A stretch of DNA of 64,000 nucleotides. Source: Halorussus halobius. Lineage in GTDB: Archaea; Halobacteriota; Halobacteria; Halobacteriales; Haladaptataceae. The DNA is taken from assembly GCF_004765805.1 (NCBI RefSeq), contig NZ_SBIU01000003.1, forward strand, positions 124,001-188,000, written 5' to 3'. Shown here one piece after another: positions 35,375 through 44,556 of this stretch. How positions within the stretch are numbered: position 1 is the stretch's first letter; each line of letters starts with the position of its first letter. Below the pieces are notes generated by a model. It made no database searches, was not told where the DNA came from, and saw only the letters and a program-made list of their open reading frames with translations. The translations under genes were made by a program, and so were the position numbers.

Positions 35375-36925
35375 ATGGCACGCGACAAGACGGCACGCGA
35401 ACGCGACCAGAGCAGGCTATCGGTCGACAGACGTTCCTTCCTCGGAGCCGCCGGCGCAGGCGTGGCCTCCGCGCTGGGCGTCGGCGCGCTCACAGGCGGT
35501 GCGAGCGCGGCCGAGTACGAGACGGTGACGGTCTCCTCCGGGCAGACCGAGAACTTCAGTCTGGGGAGCGGTGACACCCTCGAAAACGTCCTCATCGACG
35601 TGACCGCCGACGGCGCGGGCGTCTCGATTCGGGCGAGCGGCGACGACTGGACCATCCGGAACGTCGGCGTCAAGGGCCCCAACGACTCCGGGCCCGAGAA
35701 GCTGTTCGTCCCGAGCGTCTCGGCGGGCGGCTCCGCGCTGGTCGAGAACTTCTACATCGGCGACGGCACCTCCATCATGGGCGGGAGCCGACAGGGCGGC
35801 GTCTGGGTCGCCGCCAACGACCACCGCGGCGAACTCACCTTCCGGAACGTCAACATCGGCCACTGGGCCGACAACGGCCTCTACGGTAGCGGCCCCGGCC
35901 TCCAGCTCGGCGACTCGGGCGGCGTCGTCAAGGTGGAGAACTCCATCGCCAAGAACAACAACATCGCGGGGTTCCGCCTGAGCGGCGACGGGAGCTACGT
36001 CAAGAACTCCACCATCGTCAGCACGGACGACGTCCCGTCGGCGTCGTTCGGCACGAACTCCCGGGGCATCTGGGCGAAGGACACCGGCGACGTGCTCGTG
36101 GAGAACTGCGACATCGTGATGACCGGCCCCGACGCCACGCACGCCGTCAGGGCCAGCCACGGCGCGAGCGCCACCGTCCGCAACTGCCGCGTCACGGGCG
36201 AGTACTACGGCGACGTGAGCACGGAGAACGTCACGGGCGACCCGACGACAGCCGCACCCGAGGGGTGTCCGACCACGGCCGAGGAGGCCGCCAGCGGCTC
36301 CTCGAGCGCGGGCACCGGCAGTTCGAGCGGCGTCGAGAGTTCGGACGACGCCGACGACGAGCAGACGACCACGGACCCCGACGAGGATGCGGCGGGCGCA
36401 GTGCTCGAACTGGTCTCGGGCTCGAATGCGTCGAACGCCGGCTACGAGTTCACGGTCGAGGGAAGCGTCACCAGGCGCACCTCGGCCGACGACGTGGCCG
36501 CCGAGTCGGGCGACGAGGTGGCCGAGAACGGCGACGGCACGGTGACGGTCTCGGGCGTCGCCGGCAACGGCTACGGCGACTCGTTCCTCGTGGACGGCGA
36601 CGTGGTGTCGATGGACCTCGACGAGAGCCAGTGGACGCTCCGGTACGACGGCGCGGAGGTCGCGGTCGACGACCTCGTGCTCCCCAACAAGCTGGTCGTC
36701 GACGGGAGCAACCACCCCAGAGTCGCCTGCTCGTACACCTTCGAGGTCAGCGGTCAGGCTCGAAAGAGCGCCGCTCTCGGGTCGGTCAACGACTACGACA
36801 CCGTCTCCGACGGCGAGATATCCGGGCGCATCATCGGGGGCACGGACGGGTACCGGTTCTCCGGCGAGATAACCGGCTTCGACCTCGACGGTCCCGCGCG
36901 GGTGCGTGTCGAGGACGGCTCCTAA
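35375..36925 (+). CDS. Tat-exported right-handed beta-helix surface protein
   Basis: This 516-residue protein has a twin-arginine leader (SVDRRSFLGAAGAGVASAL, cleavage after ASA near residue 46). Residues about 47-300 are a parallel beta-helix: repeated short strands such as TLENVLIDVTADGAGVSIRA, WTIRNVGVKGPNDSG, TFRNVNIGHW, VKVENSIAKNNNIAGFRLSG, VLVENCDIV and TVRNCRVTG. A Ser/Thr/Asp-rich linker (about 300-345) leads to a beta-rich C-terminal domain (VLELVSGSNASNAGYEFTVE, FSGEITGFDLDGPARVRVED). The second half occurs in other haloarchaeal beta-helix proteins. The likely role is polysaccharide binding or degradation at the cell surface. No catalytic residues could be assigned. Confidence 0.82.
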   Translation: MARDKTARERDQSRLSVDRRSFLGAAGAGVASALGVGALTGGASAAEYETVTVSSGQTENFSLGSGDTLENVLIDVTADGAGVSIRASGDDWTIRNVGVKGPNDSGPEKLFVPSVSAGGSALVENFYIGDGTSIMGGSRQGGVWVAANDHRGELTFRNVNIGHWADNGLYGSGPGLQLGDSGGVVKVENSIAKNNNIAGFRLSGDGSYVKNSTIVSTDDVPSASFGTNSRGIWAKDTGDVLVENCDIVMTGPDATHAVRASHGASATVRNCRVTGEYYGDVSTENVTGDPTTAAPEGCPTTAEEAASGSSSAGTGSSSGVESSDDADDEQTTTDPDEDAAGAVLELVSGSNASNAGYEFTVEGSVTRRTSADDVAAESGDEVAENGDGTVTVSGVAGNGYGDSFLVDGDVVSMDLDESQWTLRYDGAEVAVDDLVLPNKLVVDGSNHPRVACSYTFEVSGQARKSAALGSVNDYDTVSDGEISGRIIGGTDGYRFSGEITGFDLDGPARVRVEDGS

Positions 36926-37083
36926 TCCGACCTGTCGGTCGAGCGCTTTTTCCGAGGAAGTCTAGGCCGACCGTTCCGAACCCACAATCGAGGCGTATCG
37001 TCTGGGGCGTCGGCGACTGTCAGTGGCTACCGCGGCCGAACGCGCCCCAGAACAATGGCCGGGCGCGTGCAACTGCGGCGCGC

Positions 37084-38178
37084 ATGAGGTACCTGTTCTT
37101 CACCAACACGCCCGCCCACGTCCACCTCTACCGGAACGCGGTGGCGGAACTCGACGCGCGCGGTCACGAGGTGCTGGTGGCGGCCCGCGACTACGGCTGC
37201 ACGCTCGACCTGATAGAGTACTACGACCTGCCCCACGTCGTCTACGGGGAGCTCGACACCACCAAGTTCTCGCTCGCCCGGGAGTTGCCCGCCCACTACG
37301 CCGCCCTCGTCCGGGAGGCGCGGTCGTTCGACCCCGACCGCATCTTCGGGATGGGCGCGTACGCCGCCCACGCGGGGCTGGTCACCGGCGCGTCGGTCGT
37401 GCTCGTCACCGATTCGGAGACCACTCACCTCGACCACGCGGTGTCCCGGCCCTTCGCCGACGCTTTCCTCACGCCCCACAGCTTCGAGAAGGACCTCGGC
37501 GAGAAACACCGCGTCTTTCGGGGCTTCAAGGAGTGTGCGTACCTCCACCCCGACGAGTACGAGCCCGACCCGGACGTCCGCGAGGAGCTGGGCGTTGGGC
37601 CCGACGAGGAGTACGTCGTCGTCCGGCTCAACGCCTTCGGCTCCCACCACGACGTGGGCGAGGCGGGGTTCACGCCGGAGAAGCGCCGCCGACTGCTCGA
37701 GGAACTGGCCGAGCACGCCACCGTGTTCGTCTCCGACGAGGGCGGCGAGCTGGACCTCTCGGCGGTGCCGGCCCGCCCCTACGACCTCCACCCCGCGCGC
37801 ATCCACGACGCGCTGGCGGAGGCGTCGCTGCTGGTCGGCGACACCCAGACCATGGTGACCGAGGCCGCGCTGTTGGGTACGCCCGCCGTCCGGTCGAACT
37901 CCTTCGTGGGCGAGGACGACATGGGCAACTTCCGCGCGCTCGAACGCGCGGGACTGGTGTCCAACCTCGAATCCTTCGGCCCGGTGCTCGACGTCGCCGT
38001 GGACCTGCTCGAACGCGACGGCGTCGCCGACGAGTGGGCCCGCAAGCGCGAGTCGTTCCTCGCGGACAAAGTGAACCTCACTGACCTCGTGGTGCGGGTG
38101 GCGACCGACCCGACCGCGCTGGAGTCGCTCCCCCGGGGGCGTCCGGAGGGCCGGGTGACCAGCGAACCCTCCGTCTGA
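37084..38178 (+). CDS. DUF354 family glycosyltransferase-like protein
   Basis: This 364-residue protein starts MRYLFFTNTPAHVHLYRNAV at ATG 37084. It follows the GT-B-like pattern of DUF354: an N-terminal domain (AELDARGHEVLVAARDYG, DRIFGMGAYAAHAGL) and a C-terminal domain with VVRLNAFGSHHDVGE, VFVSDEGGELDL, HPARIHDALAEASLLVGDTQ and TEAALLGTPAVRSNSF. The family is placed with UDP-GlcNAc 2-epimerase and glycosyltransferase folds and probably makes cell-surface glycans. The upstream 158 bases show no clear TATA box. Confidence 0.85.
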   Translation: MRYLFFTNTPAHVHLYRNAVAELDARGHEVLVAARDYGCTLDLIEYYDLPHVVYGELDTTKFSLARELPAHYAALVREARSFDPDRIFGMGAYAAHAGLVTGASVVLVTDSETTHLDHAVSRPFADAFLTPHSFEKDLGEKHRVFRGFKECAYLHPDEYEPDPDVREELGVGPDEEYVVVRLNAFGSHHDVGEAGFTPEKRRRLLEELAEHATVFVSDEGGELDLSAVPARPYDLHPARIHDALAEASLLVGDTQTMVTEAALLGTPAVRSNSFVGEDDMGNFRALERAGLVSNLESFGPVLDVAVDLLERDGVADEWARKRESFLADKVNLTDLVVRVATDPTALESLPRGRPEGRVTSEPSV

Positions 38179-38468
38179 CCAGCGATACCCCTGAACGTAC
38201 CGCGAACGGGGGCGACGGCGCGGCACGAATGCCGCGCCGTCGCCCGAGCGGCCCGCGGAACCCTCGACGGAGCGCTGGCGGCGCGCCGGAGGCCTGACGA
38301 CTGGTCGAGCGGTTGCCAGAGAGCCGGCCGCGCGTCTCGTCGCGCGGCCGCGACCGGACCGGGCGACAACCGCGAGTTCCGAGCCGTGGCTCGCTTCGCC
38401 CGTCGAGCCAGCACCCGGTCGTAGGTCGTATCGAAAGTATAGAGTACCCGCCACCGTAACCCCCGGGT

Positions 38469-39041
38469 ATGAGCACGGACGGAAGCGAGTCGGCCACGCG
38501 GCGCGGCTTCCTGCGGACCGCCACGGGAGCGGCAGCCGTGAGTGCAGCGGGAACTGCATCGGCGCAGGACGACGAGGGCGGCGACGACGGCGGCGGTGGC
38601 GGCACGGAGGAGGTCGTCGTCGGTCCCGGCGGCGACCTCTCGTACGACCCGGATTCGCTGACCATCCAGCCGGGAACGACGGTGGTGTGGACGTGGGACT
38701 CGGACAACCACAACGTGGTGGCGAGCGCCCAACCCGACGACGCCGACTGGAGCGGCACGGAGGGCGGGGACAGCGAGACGTACAACACCGGCCACGAGTA
38801 CGAACACACGTTCGAGGTCGAGGGCGACTACGAGTACTACTGCACGCCCCACCGACAGGCCGGCATGACCGCATCCATCACCGTTTCGGCCGACGCCGGC
38901 GGCGGGGAGCCCGCGGGGCCGGCCATCCCGTCGAGCGCCAAGATTCTGGGCGTCGCCACGACGGCCGCGATGGTGTTCACGCTCGGGCTCGCCTACTTCT
39001 TCATGAAGTACGGCGGCGACTACGCCGACGTCGGGGAGTAG
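38469..39041 (+). CDS. Halocyanin-like blue copper protein with C-terminal membrane anchor
   Basis: This 190-residue protein has a Tat leader (ATRRGFLRTATGAAAVSAA), a Gly/Asp-rich spacer and one plastocyanin domain (about residues 48-140). Type 1 copper ligands are visible: His in DSDNHNVVAS, then Cys, His and Met in YYCTPHRQAGM. A C-terminal helix (ILGVATTAAMVFTLGLAYFF) anchors it, so it faces outward at the membrane. Blue copper proteins carry single electrons between membrane complexes. A TATA-like GTATAGAGTA lies about 30 bases before the ATG. Confidence 0.92.
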   Translation: MSTDGSESATRRGFLRTATGAAAVSAAGTASAQDDEGGDDGGGGGTEEVVVGPGGDLSYDPDSLTIQPGTTVVWTWDSDNHNVVASAQPDDADWSGTEGGDSETYNTGHEYEHTFEVEGDYEYYCTPHRQAGMTASITVSADAGGGEPAGPAIPSSAKILGVATTAAMVFTLGLAYFFMKYGGDYADVGE

Positions 39042-39059
39042 GCCGGGCGCGTCCCTCTT

Positions 39060-39605
39060 CTACACCGAGTCGGGCGAGTCGTGCAGCGTCAGGTCCACGT
39101 CCCGACGCTCGCCTTCGAGGTCGGCGACGATGCGGGCGACCACTTTCTCGGCCTCGCTCAGGACGAGCGGTTTCACCTTCTCGACCACCCAGTCGAGCGA
39201 GACGAGCCGCGGCAGGTCGAGCATGTCCGAACTCGCCGAGTCGGCGTCGAACTCGATGACCAGCCGGACCCGCGAGGCGCCGTCGGCGTCGGCCGGCGCG
39301 GCCTCGTCGGCGGTCGCGTCGGGTGCGGACTCGACCACCCACGCGCCGTGGGCGTGGAGGTCCTCGACGATGCGCCACTCGATGCGCTCGGGCGGGGTGG
39401 TGTCGGTCACCGCCGACCGGACCACGTAGTTCAGCTTCCACCACTCCAGATGGATGTCGTACTCCGTGCCGGCGTCGCCCTCGCCGTGGCGCTCGACCCG
39501 GTCGAGGTACTCCGAGTAGCGCGCGTACCCCTCGAAGTCCACGAGGAACTCGTAGGCCGTCTCGGGCGGCACGTAGACGACGGTGCTGAGTTCGACGCTG
39601 TCCAC
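39060..39605 (-). CDS. SRPBCC (START/polyketide cyclase-like) family protein
   Basis: This 181-residue protein starts at GTG 39605 (MDSVELSTVVYVPPETAYEF). The N-terminal stretch VYVPPETAYEFLVDFEGYARYSEYLDRVER is typical of the coenzyme Q-binding (COQ10)-like SRPBCC group. A beta strand run (EYDIHLEWWKLNYVVRSAV) and a long C-terminal helix (LDWVVEKVKPLVLSEAEKVV) complete the ligand-binding helix-grip fold. The ligand is unknown. Its stop lies 19 bases past the halocyanin stop, tail to tail. Confidence 0.85.
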   Translation of the reverse strand: MDSVELSTVVYVPPETAYEFLVDFEGYARYSEYLDRVERHGEGDAGTEYDIHLEWWKLNYVVRSAVTDTTPPERIEWRIVEDLHAHGAWVVESAPDATADEAAPADADGASRVRLVIEFDADSASSDMLDLPRLVSLDWVVEKVKPLVLSEAEKVVARIVADLEGERRDVDLTLHDSPDSV

Positions 39606-39749
39606 GCTGGCGGGGTTGGTCCGAGTACGGCGTAAACCTTCCGGCAGGGCGGCGGTCCGGCCCGACGCCGGTGCGCTCGCGGGTCGACGCCGAATCCGGC
39701 GGCGACGCCGAGCAGAGAACCTTAGTGGCGCGGCCCCGAAGCGCCGGCC

Positions 39750-41111
39750 ATGACGGAAGTCGTCGTCGCGGGCGGCGGGCTGGCGGGACTGGTCGCCGCC
39801 CGCCGTCTCGCGGACGCGGGCGCGGAGGTCCGACTGTACGAGCGCCATCCCGAACTCGGGGGCCGCGTCCGGTCGCTCGAACGGGACGGATTCGTGCTCG
39901 ACCGCGGGTTCCAGGTGCTGTTCACCGCCTACCCGGCGGCGCGGCGCGAACTCGACTTCGGCGGGCTCGACCTCCGGCAGTTCAAGCCCGGCGCGGTCGT
40001 CGCCAGGCCCGGCCACCGGTCGGTGCTGGCCGACCCGTTCCGCGACGTCGACGCCGCGCTCGAAACCCTGTTCAACCGGGACGTGACCCTCCGGGACAAG
40101 CTCGCGGTCTGGCGGCTCCGCCGGGAACTGGCCGCCGAGCCCATCGGCGCGATTCTGGCGGGGCGAGACGAGCCCACCCGGGAGTACCTCCGCGAGCGGG
40201 GGTTCTCCGAGCAGTTTTTGAGCAACTTCGCCGAGCCGTTCTACGGCGGTATCACGCTCGACCGGAGCCTCGCCACCTCCCGGAAGGTCTTCGAGTTCAC
40301 GTTCAAGATGCTGACGGTCGGCGAGATAGCCGTACCGGCGCGCGGGATGGGCGCGATAACCGACCAGCTGGCCGACCGCGCCCGGGACGCCGGCGTCGAG
40401 GTCGCGACCGGCCGGACGGTCACCGAGGTCGGGGCGACCGCGGAGGGCGGTGCAATCGCGGCGGCCGGCACAGCCACGGCGGCCGCCCGGAATCCCGGGG
40501 ACGGCGAGGTCGCGGTCGAACTCGGGCGGGAGACGACCACCGCCGACGCCGTCGTCGTGGCGACCGACCCCAAGCAGGCCCGGGAGTTGACGGGCGTGGC
40601 GGCGATTCCGACCGACGCGAAGGGGTGTGTGACGCAGTATCTCTCGTTCGACGGGGCGGAACTCGACGCTGGCCGGCGGCTCCTGCTGAACGCTGCCGGT
40701 ACCGAGCCGTCGGGCGATTCCGAGACGACGGACGCGCCCGCCCCGAACCACGTCGCCCAGTTGTCGTCGGTCGCACCCGAGTACGCGCCCGACGACCGGA
40801 ACCTGCTGAGCGCGACGTATCTGGGCGTGCCCGACGCGCCCGACGAGAACCTCGTCGAGCGCACGGCCCGAACCCTCGAATCGTGGTACCCCGAGCGCCG
40901 GCTGGACCTCGACCACCGCCACACCAGCCGAATCGAGTTCGGGCAGTTCGCCCAACCGCCGGGGATTCACGACGACCTCCCGGACGTGCGCGCGCCCGGC
41001 GGTCCGGTCTACCTCGCTGGCGAGTACACCGAGGCGTCGTCGCTGAACGCCGCGATGGAGAGCGGCCGGGCGGCGGCGACGGCGGTGGTCGAGGACCTCG
41101 GGCTGGAGTGA
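39750..41111 (+). CDS. FAD-dependent oxidoreductase of the phytoene desaturase/amine oxidase type
   Basis: This 453-residue flavoprotein begins with the dinucleotide-binding motif VVVAGGGLAGLVAARRLADAG (residues 4-24), followed by YERHPELGGRVRSLERDGFV, the second family box. GGITLDRSLATSR and GMGAITDQLADRA fit the NAD(P)-binding amine-oxidase-like group. The C-terminus closes the FAD site with VYLAGEYTEASSLNAAMESG. Relatives desaturate isoprenoids or oxidise amines. The exact reaction is not assignable and no carotenoid genes lie nearby. The next 300 bases hold a dispersed repeat. Confidence 0.88.
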   Translation: MTEVVVAGGGLAGLVAARRLADAGAEVRLYERHPELGGRVRSLERDGFVLDRGFQVLFTAYPAARRELDFGGLDLRQFKPGAVVARPGHRSVLADPFRDVDAALETLFNRDVTLRDKLAVWRLRRELAAEPIGAILAGRDEPTREYLRERGFSEQFLSNFAEPFYGGITLDRSLATSRKVFEFTFKMLTVGEIAVPARGMGAITDQLADRARDAGVEVATGRTVTEVGATAEGGAIAAAGTATAAARNPGDGEVAVELGRETTTADAVVVATDPKQARELTGVAAIPTDAKGCVTQYLSFDGAELDAGRRLLLNAAGTEPSGDSETTDAPAPNHVAQLSSVAPEYAPDDRNLLSATYLGVPDAPDENLVERTARTLESWYPERRLDLDHRHTSRIEFGQFAQPPGIHDDLPDVRAPGGPVYLAGEYTEASSLNAAMESGRAAATAVVEDLGLE

Positions 41112-41240
41112 CTGTCACCGTCCGCATCGACATCAGTCCCTTCCCACGACGTCAAAATCCCCCGTGTTCGATTCCGCTTCCGCTACGTCGGCACTCTCCC
41201 GCCTCTGGGACTCTCCCGCCTTTCCACGTCGGCGCGCGCC

Positions 41241-41374
41241 GGCGCGGTCCTCGTGACCGCGCCGAACGCGCGAGGGAGGGGCGCGCTCGTGCGCCCCGAG
41301 GCTGGGGAGGCGTGAGGCTCCCGCTGGGCGGTCGCGGTTGCGGTTACTCATCGGTCGAGGCAGACGCTAGCTTC
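41241..41374 (+). repeat. Dispersed structured repeat, copy 4
   Basis: This has the same architecture as copy 1 with different stem sequences: hairpins GGCGCGGTC-N5-GACCGCGCC (41241-41263) and GGGGCGC-GCTCGT-GCGCCCC (41278-41297). Then come GAGGCTGGGGAGGCGTGAGG, a short GGTCGCGGTTGCGGTT tract, and the box ACTCATCGGTCGAGGCA (41346) continuing GACGCTAGCTTC. It fills the space between an oxidoreductase and a phosphoesterase gene. The remaining intergenic bases on either side (41112-41240, 41375-41413) show no gene. Confidence 0.7.
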
Positions 41375-41413
41375 GTGCTGTGGTCGAGGGCGGCGACTCC
41401 AGAAGGACGACGG

Positions 41414-42220
41414 TCACAACAGTCGCCGAAACTCCCCGAGCGGCGGGAACGACAGCGTCTCGCCGGCCTCCTCGTCCCACACGACGGGCCGGAGCGCGTC
41501 GGCGTCGGTCACGACCGGCGACTGGAAGTCGCCAGCCCCCATCCCGTTGACCACCGCGCCGGGCGCGAGTCGGGTGAACGCCGGGAGCACGAACACGTCC
41601 GCGCCCCGGTAGGCGTTCGGGCCGTACAGCAGACAGGGCCGGCGCGCGCCCTCGATTTCGATGGTCGGGTGGTCGTGACCGACGACGTACCGCGCCACAG
41701 CGTCCGCGCCGGGGCACTGTTCATCGATTCCCTCCGAGTCGCCGCCCTCCGAGTCGCCGCGCTGCGGGTCGACGCCCGCCGGGTCGGCGTGGCCGTGGTG
41801 GACCAGGGTGTCCCCGACCCGGTAGGCCTCGCACACCGGCACCTGCGGGCCGACGACGGAATCGAGCATCGAGTCGTGGTTGCCCCGGACCGCGACCGGC
41901 TCGGCCCCCGCGTCGGCGACGGTCTCGAACGCGGCCGCGAGCGTCTCGGCGACGCCGTCCGGAACGCGCTCGAACGCGTGGAGCAGGTCGCCAGCGAGGA
42001 CGACCGTCGCCGGGTCGAAGGCCGCGAGCAGGTCGGCGAGTCGGTCGAGCAGGTCCGCGCGCTCGCCGACGGGCAGTTCGAGGGGCGAGGCCGCGTCCCG
42101 GCCCACGTGGAGGTCCGCCAGAACCAGCACGTCCTCGTCGGGCAGATACAGCCCCCGGTCGCGGAACCGGGCACCCGTCGGCGCGGCGTCGGCGGCCGTC
42201 GGTTCGGCGTCGGCGTCCAT
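41414..42220 (-). CDS. Calcineurin-like metallophosphoesterase
   Basis: This 268-residue protein carries the five metallophosphoesterase blocks in order: VLADLHVGRD (D, H), VVLAGDLLHAF (GD), AVRGNHDSML (GNHD), DTLVHHGHADP (H) and YVVGHDHPTIE (GHxH-like). It is the haloarchaeal group sometimes annotated as phosphoesterase or ICC-like, next to an HTH regulator. It should hydrolyse phosphoesters with two metals. The substrate is unknown. An acidic insertion (DPQRGDSEGGDSEGIDEQ) near residue 155 is unusual. Confidence 0.88.
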   Translation of the reverse strand: MDADAEPTAADAAPTGARFRDRGLYLPDEDVLVLADLHVGRDAASPLELPVGERADLLDRLADLLAAFDPATVVLAGDLLHAFERVPDGVAETLAAAFETVADAGAEPVAVRGNHDSMLDSVVGPQVPVCEAYRVGDTLVHHGHADPAGVDPQRGDSEGGDSEGIDEQCPGADAVARYVVGHDHPTIEIEGARRPCLLYGPNAYRGADVFVLPAFTRLAPGAVVNGMGAGDFQSPVVTDADALRPVVWDEEAGETLSFPPLGEFRRLL

Positions 42221-42334
42221 CGCCGCGAGGTTGGACCGGCCGGACCTTCGGGATTGCGGTCGGCTTCGGTTCCGAACTTCGTCCGTCCCGTGAAGGGTGG
42301 ACGCCGACTCGCGGCCCGTCCCCGAACGCCGAGG

Positions 42335-42341
42335 TTTTTAA
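42335..42341 (+). promoter_or_regulatory. TATA box of the winged-helix gene
   Basis: TTTTTAA is centred about 27 bases before the ATG at 42365, giving a leaderless transcript. It lies 115 bases from the divergent phosphoesterase start. Confidence 0.65.
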
Positions 42342-42364
42342 CGCCGCGCCCGAGAGTCACAATC

Positions 42365-43147
42365 ATGGCCGACGTGCTGGAGAACAAGCGGGCCGCGACC
42401 CGATTTCGCATCCTCGCGGAGATCGCCGAGCGCCAGCCCGCCGTGAGTCAGGGCGAGATCGCGGACGCGGTCGGCGTGACGAGCCAAGCCGTCAGCGAGT
42501 ACATCCGGGCGCTGGTCGAGGACGGGCTGGTCGAGAAGGAGGGCCGGTCGCGGTACACCGTCACGATGGAGGGCGTCGACTGGCTCCTCCAGGCGGCCGG
42601 GGACGTGCGTCGGTACGCCGACCACGTCACCGAGGACGTCCTCGGGAGCGTCCAGGAGGACGCCGCCATCGCGTCCGACGACGTCGCGGAGGGCGACGCC
42701 GTGACGCTCTCGCTGGACGAGGGCCTGCTCCACGCCGCGCCCGGCGGTGAGGGGCCGGCGACCGGCGTGGCGACCACGGACGCCCGCGCGGGCGAGGACG
42801 TGAGCGTGACGGGCTTCGAAGGCATCATCGACTTCGACCCCGGCACCGTGACCGTGTTCCAGGTGCCGCCGGTGCGCTCGGGCGGGGCAGGCGCGGTCGA
42901 CGCCGACAGGGTCGCCGACGCCTGCGAGTCGGCCGACCTCGTGGCCGCGACCGGGGTGGAGGCCGTGGTCGCGCTCCGGCGGGCCGACTGCGAACCGGCG
43001 ACGACGTTCGCGGCCGGCGCGGTCGCCACCGAGGCCGCAGGTCGGGGCCTCGACGCGGTGGTCGTCGCCACCGCCGACGTCGTCGGCCGGGTCACCGACG
43101 CGCTCCGGGAGGGCAGCGTGGGCTACGAGGTCACCGAACTGGGGTGA
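42365..43147 (+). CDS. Winged-helix transcriptional regulator (MarR-like N-terminus)
   Basis: This 260-residue protein has an N-terminal winged helix in residues 1-70 (RFRILAEIAERQPAVSQGEI, then VGVTSQAVSEYIRALVEDGL as the helix-turn-helix and GRSRYTVTMEGVDWL as wing). The remaining 190 residues are an alpha/beta domain with VTLSLDEGLLHAAPGGEGPA, GFEGIIDFDPGTVTVFQVPP and ATGVEAVVALRRADCEPATT. The second half is conserved in haloarchaeal relatives but has no known ligand. It is divergent from the phosphoesterase gene, which may be its target. Confidence 0.82.
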   Translation: MADVLENKRAATRFRILAEIAERQPAVSQGEIADAVGVTSQAVSEYIRALVEDGLVEKEGRSRYTVTMEGVDWLLQAAGDVRRYADHVTEDVLGSVQEDAAIASDDVAEGDAVTLSLDEGLLHAAPGGEGPATGVATTDARAGEDVSVTGFEGIIDFDPGTVTVFQVPPVRSGGAGAVDADRVADACESADLVAATGVEAVVALRRADCEPATTFAAGAVATEAAGRGLDAVVVATADVVGRVTDALREGSVGYEVTELG

Positions 43148-43171
43148 CGCCTCCCGGCCTGGCGCGACCGA

Positions 43172-44461
43172 CTACGCGTCTTCCCCGGGTCCGTAACACC
43201 GAACGGCCCCGTTATCGAGCCCCGTGAATCCGAAGTACGCCCGCTCGCCGACGACGGTTATCGGAGTCGGGTCGTCGTCGTCCTCGAATTCGTCGACCCA
43301 GCGCTCGGCCCCGTCCTCGGTGGCAATCGCGTACAGCGTCTCGTTGTCGGTTCCAGCGTACACCGTCCCGCCCGCGACGGCCGGGGTCCGGAACGTCCCG
43401 ATGGCACCGGTGTTCCACAGTTCCGTCCCGGCGGCGTCGTAACAGGCCAAATCCTTGTTCGCCGCCGCGAACACTCGGCCGTCCGCGACTGCGGGCGCTC
43501 CCGTCCCCTCGTCTCCGTTCGACCAGAGCGAGCGACCGGTGTCGGCGTCGAACGCCCGCACCGCCGCGTCGTCGGTCGCAACGAACACCGTTCCGTCGGC
43601 GACCGTCGGCGGAAAAGTCATCTTCGCGGCGTCCGTGCGCCAGTTCTCCGACCCGTCGGCCGCGTCGAGTGCCGCGAGGCCGCCGCCGGTCTCACCCACG
43701 TACGCGGTCCCGGAGTCGACGGCGACGCCGGTCGCTCCATCGGTCTCGACCGGCGTCGTCCAGCGTTCGTCGCCGGTGTCGGCGTCGAACGCCTGCACCG
43801 CCGCCTCGTCACCGTCGAAGGTCTCGCTGGTGCCGACGTAGACGGCTCCGTTCGCGACTACCGGCGAGTTGACGCTCCCTCCGCCCGCCAGGTCGGCCGT
43901 CCACGCGGTTTCCCCCGAGTCGAGCGCGACCGCGTAAAGCTTGCTTGCTGCGTCCGTGACGTACGCCGTCCCGTCGGCGATAGCTGCGGAAACGTTGACC
44001 GAGCCGTCGGTGGCGTACTGCCAGCGCTCGTCGCCCGTCTCGGCGTCCAGCGCGTATAACACGCTCGAGTGCGACGTCACGAGCAGCGTCTCGCCGGCGA
44101 GCGTCGGTTGGGCCGGCGATAGGTCGTAGGTGAGTTCGGCGCGCCATCGCTCGTCGAACCCCTCGCGGGGTCCCTCGGCGTTCGGATTCGACCCGGTGTT
44201 GGCCGCGTCGTACTGGAACGACGGCCACGAGGCGTCGCCCCCGTCGCCGGTCGCCGTGGTCTCGTCTTCCGTCGTCGGCTCGTCGGTCGTCGATTCGTCG
44301 GCCGTCCCCTCGTCGTCGGGGGTTGGCGTGGTTTCGGTCGTCGCGTCGGTCCGGGCCGTCCGAGCGGACGAGTCGTCCTCGTCCGACCCCGTACAGCCCG
44401 CCAGGCCACCCAAGGCGGTCGTGAGCCCGAGCGCGATGACGTGGCGTCGACCCTCTCTCAT
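43172..44461 (-). CDS. PQQ-like beta-propeller lipoprotein
   Basis: This 429-residue protein begins with a lipoprotein leader (MREGRRHVIALGLTTALGGL ending LAGC), then a Thr/Glu-rich spacer to residue 75. About seven PQQ/YWTD-type blades follow, recognisable as repeats of the kind VLYALDAETGDERWQYATDG, KLYAVALDSGETAWTADL, AVQAFDADTGDERWTTPV and TLYAIATEDGAERWVDEF. Such propellers act as outer-surface scaffolds or, with PQQ, as dehydrogenases. No PQQ-binding tryptophan/cysteine set was identified, so a structural or binding role is more likely. The leaderless promoter at 44481-44490 supports the ATG 44461 start. Confidence 0.88.
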   Translation of the reverse strand: MREGRRHVIALGLTTALGGLAGCTGSDEDDSSARTARTDATTETTPTPDDEGTADESTTDEPTTEDETTATGDGGDASWPSFQYDAANTGSNPNAEGPREGFDERWRAELTYDLSPAQPTLAGETLLVTSHSSVLYALDAETGDERWQYATDGSVNVSAAIADGTAYVTDAASKLYAVALDSGETAWTADLAGGGSVNSPVVANGAVYVGTSETFDGDEAAVQAFDADTGDERWTTPVETDGATGVAVDSGTAYVGETGGGLAALDAADGSENWRTDAAKMTFPPTVADGTVFVATDDAAVRAFDADTGRSLWSNGDEGTGAPAVADGRVFAAANKDLACYDAAGTELWNTGAIGTFRTPAVAGGTVYAGTDNETLYAIATEDGAERWVDEFEDDDDPTPITVVGERAYFGFTGLDNGAVRCYGPGEDA

Positions 44462-44480
44462 TACCCCACGTACTTTTCTC

Positions 44481-44490
44481 AATATACAAG
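44481..44490 (-). promoter_or_regulatory. TATA box of the beta-propeller lipoprotein gene
   Basis: CTTGTATATT on the minus strand lies about 24 bases before the ATG at 44461, in an otherwise GC-rich setting. Confidence 0.65.
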
Positions 44491-44556
44491 TATCTGACTG
44501 TCTCAGCGGTTTGCAACCCGGATTTCGGGCGGGCGGTGCGTCGGACCCTCCGCGAT

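Noticed and set aside
39671..43147. Open frame of more than 1100 codons on the plus strand running through the oxidoreductase and repeat
   Set aside because: It is an artefact joining the shadow of the oxidoreductase, the repeat and the real winged-helix gene. Only the part from ATG 42365 has a domain.
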